57,938 bases of DNA from Vibrio splendidus (GTDB lineage Bacteria; Pseudomonadota; Gammaproteobacteria; Enterobacterales; Vibrionaceae). A program made the translations under genes and the position numbers. Under the pieces are notes generated by a model. The model was not told where the DNA came from and made no database searches. It worked only from the letters and a program-made list of their open reading frames with translations. Where the stretch lies: contig NZ_LNRF01000016.1 in assembly GCF_001557875.1 (NCBI RefSeq), positions 1 through 57,938 of the forward strand, read 5' to 3'. Within the stretch, counting starts at the first letter, position 1. Each line of letters begins with the position of its first letter. This document shows positions 31,167 through 39,348 of this stretch, in pieces.

Positions 31167-31954
31167 AACACTACTCCTAAATTTGGTTGTCTCTCGCTAT
31201 GTTTTAAAGAATAGCACTACTTATGGCTTTAGATCAAGAATTACTTTCGAAAGCTTTAAAAGTAGTAGAAAACTATGAGTTTTTGGCTTGTTTGGCTGTA
31301 TTTAATTGTGTTTTATGGTGTGTTCTTATTTTGTTCGTTGTGATTTATGTTTGTTCTAATTTGATTTAAGTTGTTGTTTTGTAATGGTTGTTTTGTGTGA
31401 TTTATATTGTTAAAGGTTGTTAAACTGTATTAATGAGGGTTGGTGGTGGTCAGGTTTGTTTTGGTTGGTTTTTTAAGTTTTAGGCTTGGTTTTTGTGGTG
31501 ATCTTTACCGGGGCTTGAAAAAAAACTGACAAAGCTGGGCTTTAAAAAAGAAAACTGACTACTTTATAAGTCTAGGCTTAGAAGGTGTTTTTATTTTCCT
31601 CTTAAGATTAAATTTATTTTTTAAGTTGTTGTTATTATTTGTTTTAAATGTGGTGGTTTTAATTTTTTAAGTGTGAGATTTTGCGGAATATGGCCAATTT
31701 TTGTGGCGCCGATAGGTTAGAATTGACCAAAATTCAAGTATGGCGACTCTAATGCCAGTTTGAATGGGTTTTATGATGATTTGCTCTAGTTTTAAACGAA
31801 TAGCCATTGTCACTGTGGTAATTGTTACGACTTCAATCTAAAGGGGCTCTTTTTAGTGGAAGCGTAATCAAGATCCAATTTTGAGGGGCTGAGGCTTTAC
31901 ATCAACACTCGTGTGCCTAGACTGGCGACGATTTAAAGCAATAGGGCAAATGGT
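31167..31954. other. 788-base intergenic region with strong strand asymmetry
   Basis: No gene was seen. Between 31261 and 31500 the plus strand has only 9 C but 65 G in 240 bases, so a minus-strand RNA would be rich in C and A and almost free of G. The stretch 31501-31700 is A/T-rich with runs of A and T. The last ~200 bases before yhhN look like an ordinary promoter region. No clean promoter could be assigned. Confidence 0.7.
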
Positions 31955-32575
31955 ATGTGGAGTTGGTTGGCAGTTTCCTTGTCTGGTATCGGAGCAATAG
32001 CAGGAACGAAACATGGACATATCGGTCAGGCCTTATCGTATAAGGTTTTTACCTATGTATTATTGGCGACCATTGCTTTAACTCAATCTGTCGTTGCTGA
32101 TTTTACCTATTGGGTCGTTGCTGGGTTGGCGGTCTCTGCGATCGCAGATGTCTTGCATACTGTTACTCAAAAACGTCCACTGCATTTTGTTTGCTTCTTG
32201 CTGGCTCAGCTCTGTTACAGCAAAGCATTTTGGCTACAGCTATCAGGAGAAATGGTCTGGTGGTTGTTCGCGCTCCTGTTGGCGGCTTGTGTCGTTGCTT
32301 TCTTCTTACTTCTGCCTCGTTTAGACAAACTCGTCTTTCCTGTAGTTATCATGGGTATCGTGCTTATTCAGCTTGCATGGGCTTCTGGTGAGCTCTGGTT
32401 GCTTGATCCTCAACTGTCGCATGCGGTGGGTTTTGCGGGTTGTGCCGTGTTGCTGCTTTCAGCATTAGCGTACGCGCTAAATTTTTATCGTAGCCCAATT
32501 AAGGGTGCCTACTTTTGGGTGACGGGCAGTTACTTTCTGGCGCACGCTCTCATTGTTGCCTCCCTTACCATTTAG
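31955..32575 (+). CDS. yhhN: YhhN family membrane protein (lysoplasmalogenase-like)
   Basis: A 206-residue protein with about seven to eight hydrophobic segments, belonging to the YhhN family. The conserved acidic positions are visible in VSAIADVLHT (about residues 60-69) and near the C terminus in the FYRSPIKGAYFWVTGSYFLAHALI stretch. Animal relatives (TMEM86) hydrolyse the vinyl ether bond of lysoplasmalogens; bacterial substrates are unsettled. GCAATAGGG lies about 7 bases before the ATG. The neighbourhood with yhhM and yhhL supports the family name. Confidence 0.85.
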   Translation: MWSWLAVSLSGIGAIAGTKHGHIGQALSYKVFTYVLLATIALTQSVVADFTYWVVAGLAVSAIADVLHTVTQKRPLHFVCFLLAQLCYSKAFWLQLSGEMVWWLFALLLAACVVAFFLLLPRLDKLVFPVVIMGIVLIQLAWASGELWLLDPQLSHAVGFAGCAVLLLSALAYALNFYRSPIKGAYFWVTGSYFLAHALIVASLTI

Positions 32576-32665
32576 GGTAGAGCTCGCTTAACTCTGAGCT
32601 ACATCAAGGCAGCTCAGATGAAAGTAGGTACTCTATGTCTAGTTCATTAAACATGAGATAGAGTT

Positions 32666-32902
32666 ATGACTACCGAAATTCATGCACACAACGTTTTAAA
32701 CCTACTGAGTGAAAAACCACTGACTCGTGAAGAGTTGACGCAAGAGCTTGCTCAAACTTATGGCGCAGAAGCGCGTTTTCATACGTGTAAGCTGAACGGC
32801 CTGGATTTAGATGGATTGCTGAAGTTTTTCCTGAAGATGGAAAAGGTCGTGGTTATTGATGACAAGCTTTGCACTAATCGCGAACGTGTGTGTAACCACT
32901 GA
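32666..32902 (+). CDS. YecH-like putative metal-binding protein (DUF2492)
   Basis: A 78-residue protein resembling E. coli YecH. It begins with the motif IHAHNVLNLL (two His, residues 5-7) and has ARFHTCKLNGLDLDGLLKFF in the middle (about residues 36-55), then a last CNH. The spaced His and Cys residues suggest metal binding, which is how the family is named, though no role has been shown. It stands alone. An imperfect hairpin at 32949-32980 may end it. Confidence 0.8.
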   Translation: MTTEIHAHNVLNLLSEKPLTREELTQELAQTYGAEARFHTCKLNGLDLDGLLKFFLKMEKVVVIDDKLCTNRERVCNH

Positions 32903-32948
32903 TTCCCAGTGACTTGGTTTTTAGAGCCTTTTGGCTTTTATAGATAAG

Positions 32949-32985
32949 AAGAGTGGATGCGACGTTTCGGCTTCACTCTTTAAAT
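32949..32985 (+). terminator. Weak terminator-like hairpin
   Basis: AAGAGTG (32949-32955) pairs with CACTCTT (32974-32980) around an 18-base loop that can form a second short pairing. Only T/A-rich sequence follows rather than a clean T run. Confidence 0.4.
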
Positions 32986-33118
32986 TATCTTTCTACCTTT
33001 CTATTTGCTCTCGCAAAATCCCCTTCTAATTAGATAAGTTAATCCTTTTATTACTGCGTTCGAAAATCAATGTTGAGGCTGCTATACTCCGCGCACTTAC
33101 GCTTTTCGAGACAAACTT

Positions 33119-33703
33119 ATGGAAATTTTATCTGCAGCAACCATGCTGTTTCTTATTATGGACCCGCTTGGCAATCTACCAATCGTGCTCTCTATCCTTA
33201 AGCATATTGATCCGAAGCGTCGCCGTATTGTTCTTGTTCGTGAACTGATGTTTGCGCTGGTTATCCTTCTGTTGTTCTTGTTTGCTGGTCAAAGCATCAT
33301 GAACTTCCTGCACGTGCAGCCTGAAACCTTGAGTATCTCTGGCGGTATTATTCTGTTTATCATCGCGATTAAGATGATTTTCCCAAGTGCGGGCAGTATT
33401 ACCGGCCTTGCGGCGGGTGAAGAACCGTTTATCGTGCCGATGGCGATTCCAATGATTGCTGGCCCTTCAGTGATTGCGGCATTGATTCTGTTGTCGACAC
33501 AGCACCCTGACAATATGTTAGAGCTTTCAGGTGCTGTGATGCTGGCTTGGGGTGCTACCTTCTTTATTCTGATGTTTAATGGCTTCTTCCTGCGAGTGCT
33601 AGGTGAGAGGGGCCTTAAAGCCATCGAACGCTTGATGGGCTTGTTGTTGGTTATGCTGTCGACTCAAATGTTCCTCGATGGTGTGAAAGGCTACATGGGC
33701 TAA
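33119..33703 (+). CDS. yhgN: MarC/YhgN family inner-membrane protein
   Basis: A 194-residue integral membrane protein with six predicted segments of the MarC family, closest to the YhgN group. The first segment holds FLIMDPLGNLPIVLSIL (about residues 11-27), the family hallmark with Asp-Pro and Asn. A repeat-like counterpart is VPMAIPMIAGPSVIAALILL (about residues 105-124). Function is unproven; early links of MarC to drug resistance were not upheld. It is transcribed alone and followed by a strong bidirectional terminator. Confidence 0.88.
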   Translation: MEILSAATMLFLIMDPLGNLPIVLSILKHIDPKRRRIVLVRELMFALVILLLFLFAGQSIMNFLHVQPETLSISGGIILFIIAIKMIFPSAGSITGLAAGEEPFIVPMAIPMIAGPSVIAALILLSTQHPDNMLELSGAVMLAWGATFFILMFNGFFLRVLGERGLKAIERLMGLLLVMLSTQMFLDGVKGYMG

Positions 33704-33723
33704 CACAAATATCATTGCTGAAT

Positions 33724-33755
33724 AAAAAAACGCCGCTCAAATGAGCGGCGTTTTT
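33724..33755. terminator. Bidirectional terminator between yhgN and yhhL
   Basis: AAAAACGCCGCTC and GAGCGGCGTTTTT form a perfect stem over a four-base loop (33726-33755). It serves yhgN and the converging rsmD-yhhL unit. Confidence 0.93.
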
Positions 33756-33820
33756 GTCTTTACTGTTTCTGTCATGATGTTTTCTGTAGCTAAGCGTTTT
33801 ATATCTGAGCTTAAGCTCGA

Positions 33821-34087
33821 TTACATCATGTGTTTGCGTCGGATATCGAGTAAGGCGAAGACACCGAAAATCAATATTGACCACTTCTCCCAACGTGACA
33901 TCTCGATCTTATCGCCGAAAGCACCGATAAAAATCAGCATCTGCAGGCCGTGCATGAAGAACAAGAACGCTGTCATGATATAAAGCGCAATCGCCGCATT
34001 ACCCGGGAACGGGTAGAAAATATTTACGATTAAGATAAACCAAACAAAGGCGATGGCTGCTTTTGCTAGTGGAAGCAAGAACTTCAT
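33821..34087 (-). CDS. yhhL: DUF1145 family membrane protein (YhhL-like)
   Basis: An 88-residue protein with two to three hydrophobic segments (about residues 4-25, 31-55 and 68-80) and a basic C-terminal tail. The pattern NIFYPFPGNAAIAL and HGLQMLIFIG matches DUF1145/YhhL. Function is unknown. It starts 10 bases after rsmD with AGGAG before its ATG, so the two are co-transcribed, as in E. coli where rsmD and yhhL are adjacent. Confidence 0.87.
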   Translation of the reverse strand: MKFLLPLAKAAIAFVWFILIVNIFYPFPGNAAIALYIMTAFLFFMHGLQMLIFIGAFGDKIEMSRWEKWSILIFGVFALLDIRRKHMM

Positions 34088-34097
34088 TCAATAACTC

Positions 34098-34700
34098 CTA
34101 TTCTTCAGTGATTCGATTGAACAGTCGGTAACTTGACTGTCCGGTAGTCTTATCGCGATGCAATTCCCAGTTCTCTGGCATAGCTTCGAGTTTCAGCTCT
34201 TTCTCTGTCTCGACGTAAATGATGGCATCGTCTGCAAGCCAACCGTTACTCTCAAGCAGTTGTACTGTTTCTGCCAATAAGCCTTTACGAAATGGTGGAT
34301 CAAGGAAAACCATATCGTAAGGAGTGCCCGGTTTCTTAAGGAAAGAGATAGCATCAGTATTCACGACATTGATGTTGTCTGCTTTGAGCTCTTTCGCGTT
34401 ATCAGAAAGCTGTTTGGCTGCCTTTTGATTCATTTCGAGTAGTGTCACCATTTTTGCTTGGCGAGAAGCTGCTTCAAAACCTAGACCGCCAGAACCGGCA
34501 AATACATCCAAGCAAGTTGAATGTGGGATATCTTGAGCCACCCAGTTAAAGAGTGTCTCTTTTACTCGGTCAATGGTTGGGCGTAATCCTTCTAAATCAT
34601 GAACTGGTAGCTTTCTACCTCTCCATGAGCCACTAATAATTCGAACAAAGCCTCCGGATGGCTTTTTTTGTGATGTGTTTTGCTGGCGACGTCTTACCAT
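34098..34700 (-). CDS. rsmD: 16S rRNA (guanine-966-N2)-methyltransferase
   Basis: A 200-residue SAM-dependent methyltransferase that methylates G966 of 16S rRNA. The start is placed at ATG 34700 (MVRRRQQNTSQ), where homology begins; the open frame runs 31 codons up with no homology. RIISGSWRGRKLPV and RPTIDRVKETLFNWV are typical family starts. The SAM site is LDVFAGSGGLGFEA, and the catalytic motif is FLDPPF (NPPF/DPPF type). It is divergent from ftsY with 230 bases between, the arrangement in E. coli. Confidence 0.95.
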   Translation of the reverse strand: MVRRRQQNTSQKKPSGGFVRIISGSWRGRKLPVHDLEGLRPTIDRVKETLFNWVAQDIPHSTCLDVFAGSGGLGFEAASRQAKMVTLLEMNQKAAKQLSDNAKELKADNINVVNTDAISFLKKPGTPYDMVFLDPPFRKGLLAETVQLLESNGWLADDAIIYVETEKELKLEAMPENWELHRDKTTGQSSYRLFNRITEE

Positions 34701-34930
34701 AGATTTTTTGACCGCTAATAAAGTGATACTATACCGAGCCCAATTTAAGTGGGTTTGTGTATTAAATAAATTTGCAATGACAAAGTGTATCAAGCTAAAA
34801 GCAAACTTATCACTGCTTTGTCATTTTTCTTTACTATTCGTTTGTACAAGCTTGTATTGTATAACAATAGCAAAGAGTCGACGTGTATTAAGTCAATACA
34901 GCTAATTAGTAGATCTAGGAAACTCCTCTG

Positions 34931-36169
34931 ATGACGGAAAAAAAGAAGCGCGGATTATTATCGTGGCTTGGTTTTGGTGAAGAAGAACAAAGCCCAAAAA
35001 CTCAGAATGAAGCGAACGTAGAAAACGTTGAAGATCAAACTGAAGTTGAATCACAAGTTGAGGCTGAACAGGTCGCACCTGAAGCTGAAGTTGCTAAGCA
35101 AACAGAATCTAAGCAAGCGCTTGAAGAGACTCAACAGGAGCAGCAACCTGTCGAAGCAGAAGCAGAAGCAGAAGCAGAAGCAGAAGCAGAACAGGAAGAA
35201 GTGGCTGTTCCTCAAGCTAAGGTTGAAGAAGTACAAGAGAAGCCGACAGAAAGCTTCTTTGCTCGCCTTAAGCGCAGCCTAAGTCGTACTAAAGCCAACA
35301 TCGGTGCGGGTTTCTTTGGTCTATTCAAAGGTAAGCAAATCGATGAAGATCTGTTTGAAGAGCTAGAAGAGCAACTTCTGATTGCTGACGTGGGTATGAA
35401 TACTACCGTTAAGATCATTGAAAACCTGACAGAAAAAGCATCTCGCAATGACCTAAAAGACGGTGAAGCGCTTTATGGTCTGCTCAAAGAAGAGATGGCA
35501 GACATCTTAAGCCAAGTGGAACAGCCACTGGTTGTGGATACCACTAAAACACCTTACGTTATCTTAATGGTGGGTGTGAACGGTGTGGGTAAGACAACTA
35601 CGATCGGTAAGTTGGCGAAACAATTCCAAAATGAAGGCAAGAAAGTGATGCTAGCGGCGGGTGATACCTTCCGTGCTGCAGCGGTTGAACAGCTTCAGGT
35701 TTGGGGTCAGCGTAACGATGTGCCAGTTATCGCTCAGCACACGGGTGCGGACAGTGCGTCTGTTATCTACGATGCGATTGAAGCAGCGAAAGCGCGTGGC
35801 GTTGATGTTGTGATTGCCGATACAGCGGGTCGTTTGCAGAATAAGAGCAACCTGATGGAAGAGCTACGCAAGATCGTTCGTGTAATGAAGAAGATTGATG
35901 ACTCTGCACCACACGAAATCATGCTAACGCTAGATGCAGGTACGGGTCAGAATGCTATCAGCCAAGCGAAACTATTCAGTGAAGTGGCTCCAGTAACCGG
36001 TATTACACTGACTAAGTTAGATGGTACGGCGAAAGGTGGTGTGATTTTCTCAATTGCTGACCAGTTCCAGATTCCAATCCGCTACATTGGTGTAGGTGAA
36101 GGTATTGATGACCTGCGCCCATTTGAATCTAAAGACTTCATTGAAGCACTATTTAGCCGCGAAGAGTAA
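34931..36169 (+). CDS. ftsY: Signal recognition particle receptor FtsY
   Basis: A 412-residue GTPase that receives ribosome-SRP complexes at the inner membrane. The first ~100 residues form the acidic A domain, extremely rich in Glu, Ala and Gln, with a run of alternating Glu-Ala encoded by six GAAGCA units at 35153-35188. The N domain follows (FFARLKRSLSRTKANIGAGF), then the G domain with P-loop GVNGVGKTTTIGKLA, DTFRAAAVEQL, DTAGR and TKLDGTAKGG. AGGAAA precedes the ATG. It heads the conserved ftsY-ftsE-ftsX-rpoH block. The repeat makes the A-domain length likely to vary between strains. Confidence 0.97.
   Translation: MTEKKKRGLLSWLGFGEEEQSPKTQNEANVENVEDQTEVESQVEAEQVAPEAEVAKQTESKQALEETQQEQQPVEAEAEAEAEAEAEQEEVAVPQAKVEEVQEKPTESFFARLKRSLSRTKANIGAGFFGLFKGKQIDEDLFEELEEQLLIADVGMNTTVKIIENLTEKASRNDLKDGEALYGLLKEEMADILSQVEQPLVVDTTKTPYVILMVGVNGVGKTTTIGKLAKQFQNEGKKVMLAAGDTFRAAAVEQLQVWGQRNDVPVIAQHTGADSASVIYDAIEAAKARGVDVVIADTAGRLQNKSNLMEELRKIVRVMKKIDDSAPHEIMLTLDAGTGQNAISQAKLFSEVAPVTGITLTKLDGTAKGGVIFSIADQFQIPIRYIGVGEGIDDLRPFESKDFIEALFSREE
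35153..35191 (+). repeat. Hexanucleotide tandem repeat (GAAGCA)6 in ftsY
   Basis: Six perfect copies of GAAGCA plus GAA, in frame, coding for Glu-Ala dipeptides in the acidic domain of FtsY. Slippage would change length by two residues without a frameshift. Confidence 0.95.
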
Positions 36170-36247
36170 CGCGAGTAGCAAAGTGGTTTATCCTTAATTT
36201 GCTACCGTTTTTAAATTTGATATTAGTGATCGTAAGAGGAATTTTCG

Positions 36248-36925
36248 GTGATCAAATTTCAGCAAGTGAGTAAAGCTTACCGAGGTGGAAGACAAGCGCT
36301 CCAAAAAGTGGACTTTCACCTGAAACGTGGAGAGATGGCTTTTTTGGGTGGGCACTCTGGGGCTGGTAAAAGTACCTTGCTGAAGTTGATCTGCGCTATA
36401 GAGCGTCCAACCGATGGACGAGTCTGGTTCAACGATCACGATATCACTCGTATCCCAGCCAAAGACATTCCTTTCTTACGTCGTAATATTGGGATTGTTT
36501 TTCAAGACCATCGCCTGCTGATGGATCGCTCGATCTTCGATAACGTTGCTCTGCCTATGCGCATTGAATCTATTTCTGAAAACGAAATAAAACGCCGAGT
36601 CAGTGCTGCGTTGGACAAAACCGGTTTATTAGATAAAGCCCGTTGTTTGCCAAGTCAACTTTCTGGTGGTGAACAACAACGTGTGGGTATTGCTCGCGCC
36701 GTGGTGAACCGCCCAACTCTGCTTTTAGCAGATGAGCCTACCGGTAACCTAGATCCTGAATTATCCAACCGTGTGTTGCGATTATTTGAAGAGTTCAACC
36801 GCGCAGGCGTGACGATCATCCTAGCAACGCACGATATCGGGTTAGTGAACACTCGCCCTCAATACCGCCATCTTGAATTAAACCAAGGATTTTTGAGTGA
36901 GGTTGAAGACTATGGCCGCGAATAA
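36248..36925 (+). CDS. ftsE: Cell division ATP-binding protein FtsE
   Basis: A 225-residue ABC ATPase. Walker A is GGHSGAGKST (about residues 34-43), the signature is LSGGEQQRV, Walker B is LLLADEPTGNLD, and the switch His lies in LATHDI. With FtsX it forms the divisome complex that activates peptidoglycan hydrolases through EnvC. The start is GTG 36248 preceded by AGAGGAA; no ATG fits. It overlaps ftsX by 14 bases. Confidence 0.96.
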   Translation: MIKFQQVSKAYRGGRQALQKVDFHLKRGEMAFLGGHSGAGKSTLLKLICAIERPTDGRVWFNDHDITRIPAKDIPFLRRNIGIVFQDHRLLMDRSIFDNVALPMRIESISENEIKRRVSAALDKTGLLDKARCLPSQLSGGEQQRVGIARAVVNRPTLLLADEPTGNLDPELSNRVLRLFEEFNRAGVTIILATHDIGLVNTRPQYRHLELNQGFLSEVEDYGRE

Positions 36926-37880
36926 GCGCATCAAGAAACCTCAATCTAATCGAGCAGCGAACCGCGCCTCAAGCGACGGCTTCTTTATTGTTCACTGGAA
37001 ACAAGCCAAGTCATCGTTCTCGCAAATGTGGCAGCGCCCGTTAGGCAACTTGCTGACCCTTGCGGTGATCTCAATGGCTTTAGCGATGCCAGCTTGTTTG
37101 TACCTACTAGGTAAAAATGTGGGTGAAGTGGCGCAAGATGTCACTAGCCCGTCACAAATAAGTGCTTATGTAGAGGATGGTGTTCCTGAGCCACGAGTAA
37201 TGGTGCTTAAGGATGAAATCGAAAGTTGGGATCAAGTCGAGCTGGTGGAGTACATCTCTCCACAGCAAGGGCTTGCAGACCTCAGCCAGTATTCTGGTTT
37301 TGAAGATGCCCTAACCATCCTAGATGATTATTCACTGCCAGGTGTGCTGGTGATTACACCAAGCGTACACAGCGATACCCTAATTAAAGAACTGGCAGGC
37401 ACAGTTAAACAACAAGAATTAGTCACCGATGTTCGCTTAGACGAAGATTGGTTAGCTCGATTAGATGCGATCAAAGCATTAGCGGCTGTCATCGTGATTA
37501 CCTTAACGGTATTGATGTTGGGCGCGGTATTTCTGATTATCGGCAATACACTACGATTTAATGTGTTGGCGCATAAAGAAGAGATTCAAACCATGAAGCT
37601 GATTGGTGCGACCGACAGCTACATTCTTCGACCATACCTTTATGCAGGGATGTGGTTTGGCGTTTTAGGGTCGATTAGCGCTTGGGTAATGACGGCATTG
37701 ATTACCGTATTACTGAACAGCGCAGTGGATGACTTGGCTCAGCTATACGACAGCCACTTCCGTTTAATTGGCCTGAGTTGGGATGAATCTTTACTGCTTT
37801 TGATCGTAGGAACCCTGCTTGGTAGTGTGGCTGCGAAGCTTTCTGCACAGCGTCACCTAAAAGAAATTGAACCAGTTTAG
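36912..37880 (+). CDS. ftsX: Cell division protein FtsX
   Basis: A 322-residue membrane partner of FtsE with four membrane segments (about residues 50-72, 190-215, 240-265 and 292-312) and a periplasmic loop between the first two that recruits the hydrolase activator EnvC. The ATG at 36912 is chosen, lying inside the end of ftsE; the frame begins at a GTG 15 bases earlier. IQTMKLIGATDSYILRPYLY is the conserved cytoplasmic coupling segment. The overlap with ftsE indicates coupled translation. Terminal position before rpoH matches E. coli. Confidence 0.95.
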   Translation: MAANKRIKKPQSNRAANRASSDGFFIVHWKQAKSSFSQMWQRPLGNLLTLAVISMALAMPACLYLLGKNVGEVAQDVTSPSQISAYVEDGVPEPRVMVLKDEIESWDQVELVEYISPQQGLADLSQYSGFEDALTILDDYSLPGVLVITPSVHSDTLIKELAGTVKQQELVTDVRLDEDWLARLDAIKALAAVIVITLTVLMLGAVFLIIGNTLRFNVLAHKEEIQTMKLIGATDSYILRPYLYAGMWFGVLGSISAWVMTALITVLLNSAVDDLAQLYDSHFRLIGLSWDESLLLLIVGTLLGSVAAKLSAQRHLKEIEPV

Positions 37881-37934
37881 GTGAATAGAGTCATATTTAG
37901 ACAAAAAATAGGCACTTCTTAACCAGTTTTTGCC

Positions 37935-37962
37935 TTGTATAGACGAATTGATTATGCATAAT
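37935..37962 (+). promoter_or_regulatory. Likely vegetative promoter of rpoH
   Basis: TTGTAT (37935-37940), 16 bases, then CATAAT (37957-37962), 96 bases before the rpoH ATG. It fits a sigma-70-type promoter. E. coli rpoH has several promoters; others may be present but were not resolved. Confidence 0.45.
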
Positions 37963-37974
37963 TACTTCCCCCTC

Positions 37975-38002
37975 CTTGAAACCTGTTCATTTTAGGTTCA
38001 AG
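37975..38002 (+). promoter_or_regulatory. Hairpin in the rpoH leader
   Basis: CTTGAA..CCT (37975-37983) pairs with AGGTTCAAG (37994-38002), giving a stem of nine pairs with one bulge, ahead of ATTTTAAT. It may be a weak terminator for ftsEX or part of the folded rpoH mRNA leader. Temperature-dependent folding is known for E. coli rpoH mRNA, but I cannot test it here. Confidence 0.45.
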
Positions 38003-38057
38003 ATTGTCGGATTTTAATAGATGTATTACTCCAGATCAGAGATTGATGAGGAACCGA

Positions 38058-38915
38058 ATGGCAAACCAAGCGTATCAAATGGCTTTAGTCACACAAGATA
38101 GTTTAGATAGCTATATCCGCTCAGCGAACAGCTACCCAATGCTGACACCTGAAGAGGAACGTGGACTTGCAGAGCGATTACATTACAAAGGTGAGATCGA
38201 TGCTGCGAAAGGTTTGATCCTTTCCCACCTACGATTCGTGGTGCACGTTGCAAGAGGCTACTCTGGCTACGGGTTGCCAATGGCTGATCTCGTCCAGGAA
38301 GGTAACATCGGCTTGATGAAGGCTGTTAAGCGCTTCAATCCAGAAGTTGGTGTTCGTCTCGTCTCTTTTGCTGTTCACTGGATCAAAGCTGAAATCCATG
38401 AATACGTTCTACGTAACTGGCGTATCGTTAAAATTGCGACCACTAAGGCACAGCGTAAACTGTTCTTTAACCTTCGTAAGTCTAAAAAGCGTTTGGGTTG
38501 GTTTAATAACGGTGAAGTTGAGACGGTTGCTCGTGAACTGGGTGTTGAGCCTTCAGAAGTTCGTGAGATGGAATCTCGCTTAGCAGCACAAGATGCGACG
38601 TTTGAAGCGCCTATGGACGATGACGATGGCGGTTCTGCTTATACTGCTCCAGTTTACTACCTAGAAGACAAAGCATCAGACGTTGCTGAAACGGTTGAAG
38701 CGGCTAACTGGGAGTCACATACTAATAATCGCCTAGGGTTAGCACTAGCAAGCTTAGACGAGCGTAGCCAACACATTGTTCGCTCACGTTGGTTAGACGA
38801 CAACAAGGCAACCCTGCAAGACTTAGCAGATACCTACAGTATTTCTGCAGAGCGTGTTCGCCAGTTAGAGAAGAATGCGATGAAGAAATTGAAACAAGCC
38901 GTTGGTGATTTCTAA
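38058..38915 (+). CDS. rpoH: RNA polymerase sigma-32 (heat-shock sigma factor)
   Basis: A 285-residue sigma factor. The ATG at 38058 is chosen because GAGGAA lies 5 bases before it and homology starts at MANQAYQMAL; the frame begins 18 codons earlier without homology. Region 2 contains LILSHLRFVVHVARGYSGYGLPMADLVQEGNIGLM, quoted here in part (RFVVHVARGY, DLVQEGNIGLM). The RpoH box QRKLFFNLRK is present at about residues 131-140, the mark separating sigma-32 from sigma-70. Region 4 ends with AERVRQLEKNAMKKLK. It directs chaperone and protease genes on heat stress. A strong terminator follows. Confidence 0.97.
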   Translation: MANQAYQMALVTQDSLDSYIRSANSYPMLTPEEERGLAERLHYKGEIDAAKGLILSHLRFVVHVARGYSGYGLPMADLVQEGNIGLMKAVKRFNPEVGVRLVSFAVHWIKAEIHEYVLRNWRIVKIATTKAQRKLFFNLRKSKKRLGWFNNGEVETVARELGVEPSEVREMESRLAAQDATFEAPMDDDDGGSAYTAPVYYLEDKASDVAETVEAANWESHTNNRLGLALASLDERSQHIVRSRWLDDNKATLQDLADTYSISAERVRQLEKNAMKKLKQAVGDF

Positions 38916-38968
38916 TAGCATCTAGTTTCTACCTTCTAATAGTAGAGCTAACAAATAGCTAAATTTTG

Positions 38969-39004
38969 AAAAGGCCGAGATCGAGAGATCTCGGCCTTTT
39001 TGTT
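38969..39004 (+). terminator. Terminator of rpoH
   Basis: AAAGGCCGAGATC (38970-38982) pairs with GATCTCGGCCTTT (38987-38999), then five T and G. The stem contains two GATC sites. Confidence 0.92.
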
Positions 39005-39268
39005 TTGGATCGATTTCTCAACTTTTGCGATCGAAATTTGCAAAGTGATTTTGTGGATAACTCTGTGAGAAGTTTATTCGTCAGCTGTCTAAAAGCAGGG
39101 TGTAGTAAGGCTTTGAGCGGGTTTTTTGAGTGGGGATATGTTTTAGTTAACCCACAGCTAGATCAGGATCATTACTACATGTTGTGGATCTATTTTTGAA
39201 AAGGCACTTTATTCACGCAATTCACAGATTTATCCACAAATGGTGTAAAAGTGATCGCTAGTGGATAA
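38979..39268. other. Cluster of DnaA-box-like and GATC motifs
   Basis: Five DnaA-box-like 9-mers: TGTGGATAA at 39052-39060 (perfect), TGTGGATCT at 39183-39191 (7/9), TTATTCACG at 39209-39217 (8/9), TTATCCACA at 39230-39238 (perfect) and AGTGGATAA at 39260-39268 (8/9). Eight GATC sites begin at 38979, 38987, 39008, 39029, 39161, 39167, 39187 and 39253. GATCTATTTTTGA at 39187-39199 matches the E. coli oriC 13-mer pattern at 11 of 13 positions. No gene lies here. It may be a DnaA-binding or titration site, a DnaA-controlled promoter for glpE, or an origin-like relic. Confidence 0.6.
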
Positions 39269-39348
39269 CCTTATTAAGTGGATGTGAATGTTGGCCTTGG
39301 GATAGGTTACAATGGCAGCAAAGTAAATCAGTATAAAAAGAGAAAGTC

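Noticed and set aside
35153..35191. The GAAGCA run as a CRISPR or mobile repeat
   Set aside because: Units are directly joined without spacers and code in frame for the FtsY acidic domain.
38979..39268. The DnaA-box cluster as the true chromosomal origin
   Set aside because: gidA, mioC and other usual origin neighbours are absent, box spacing is irregular, and the partner rRNA/parS context only says near-origin.
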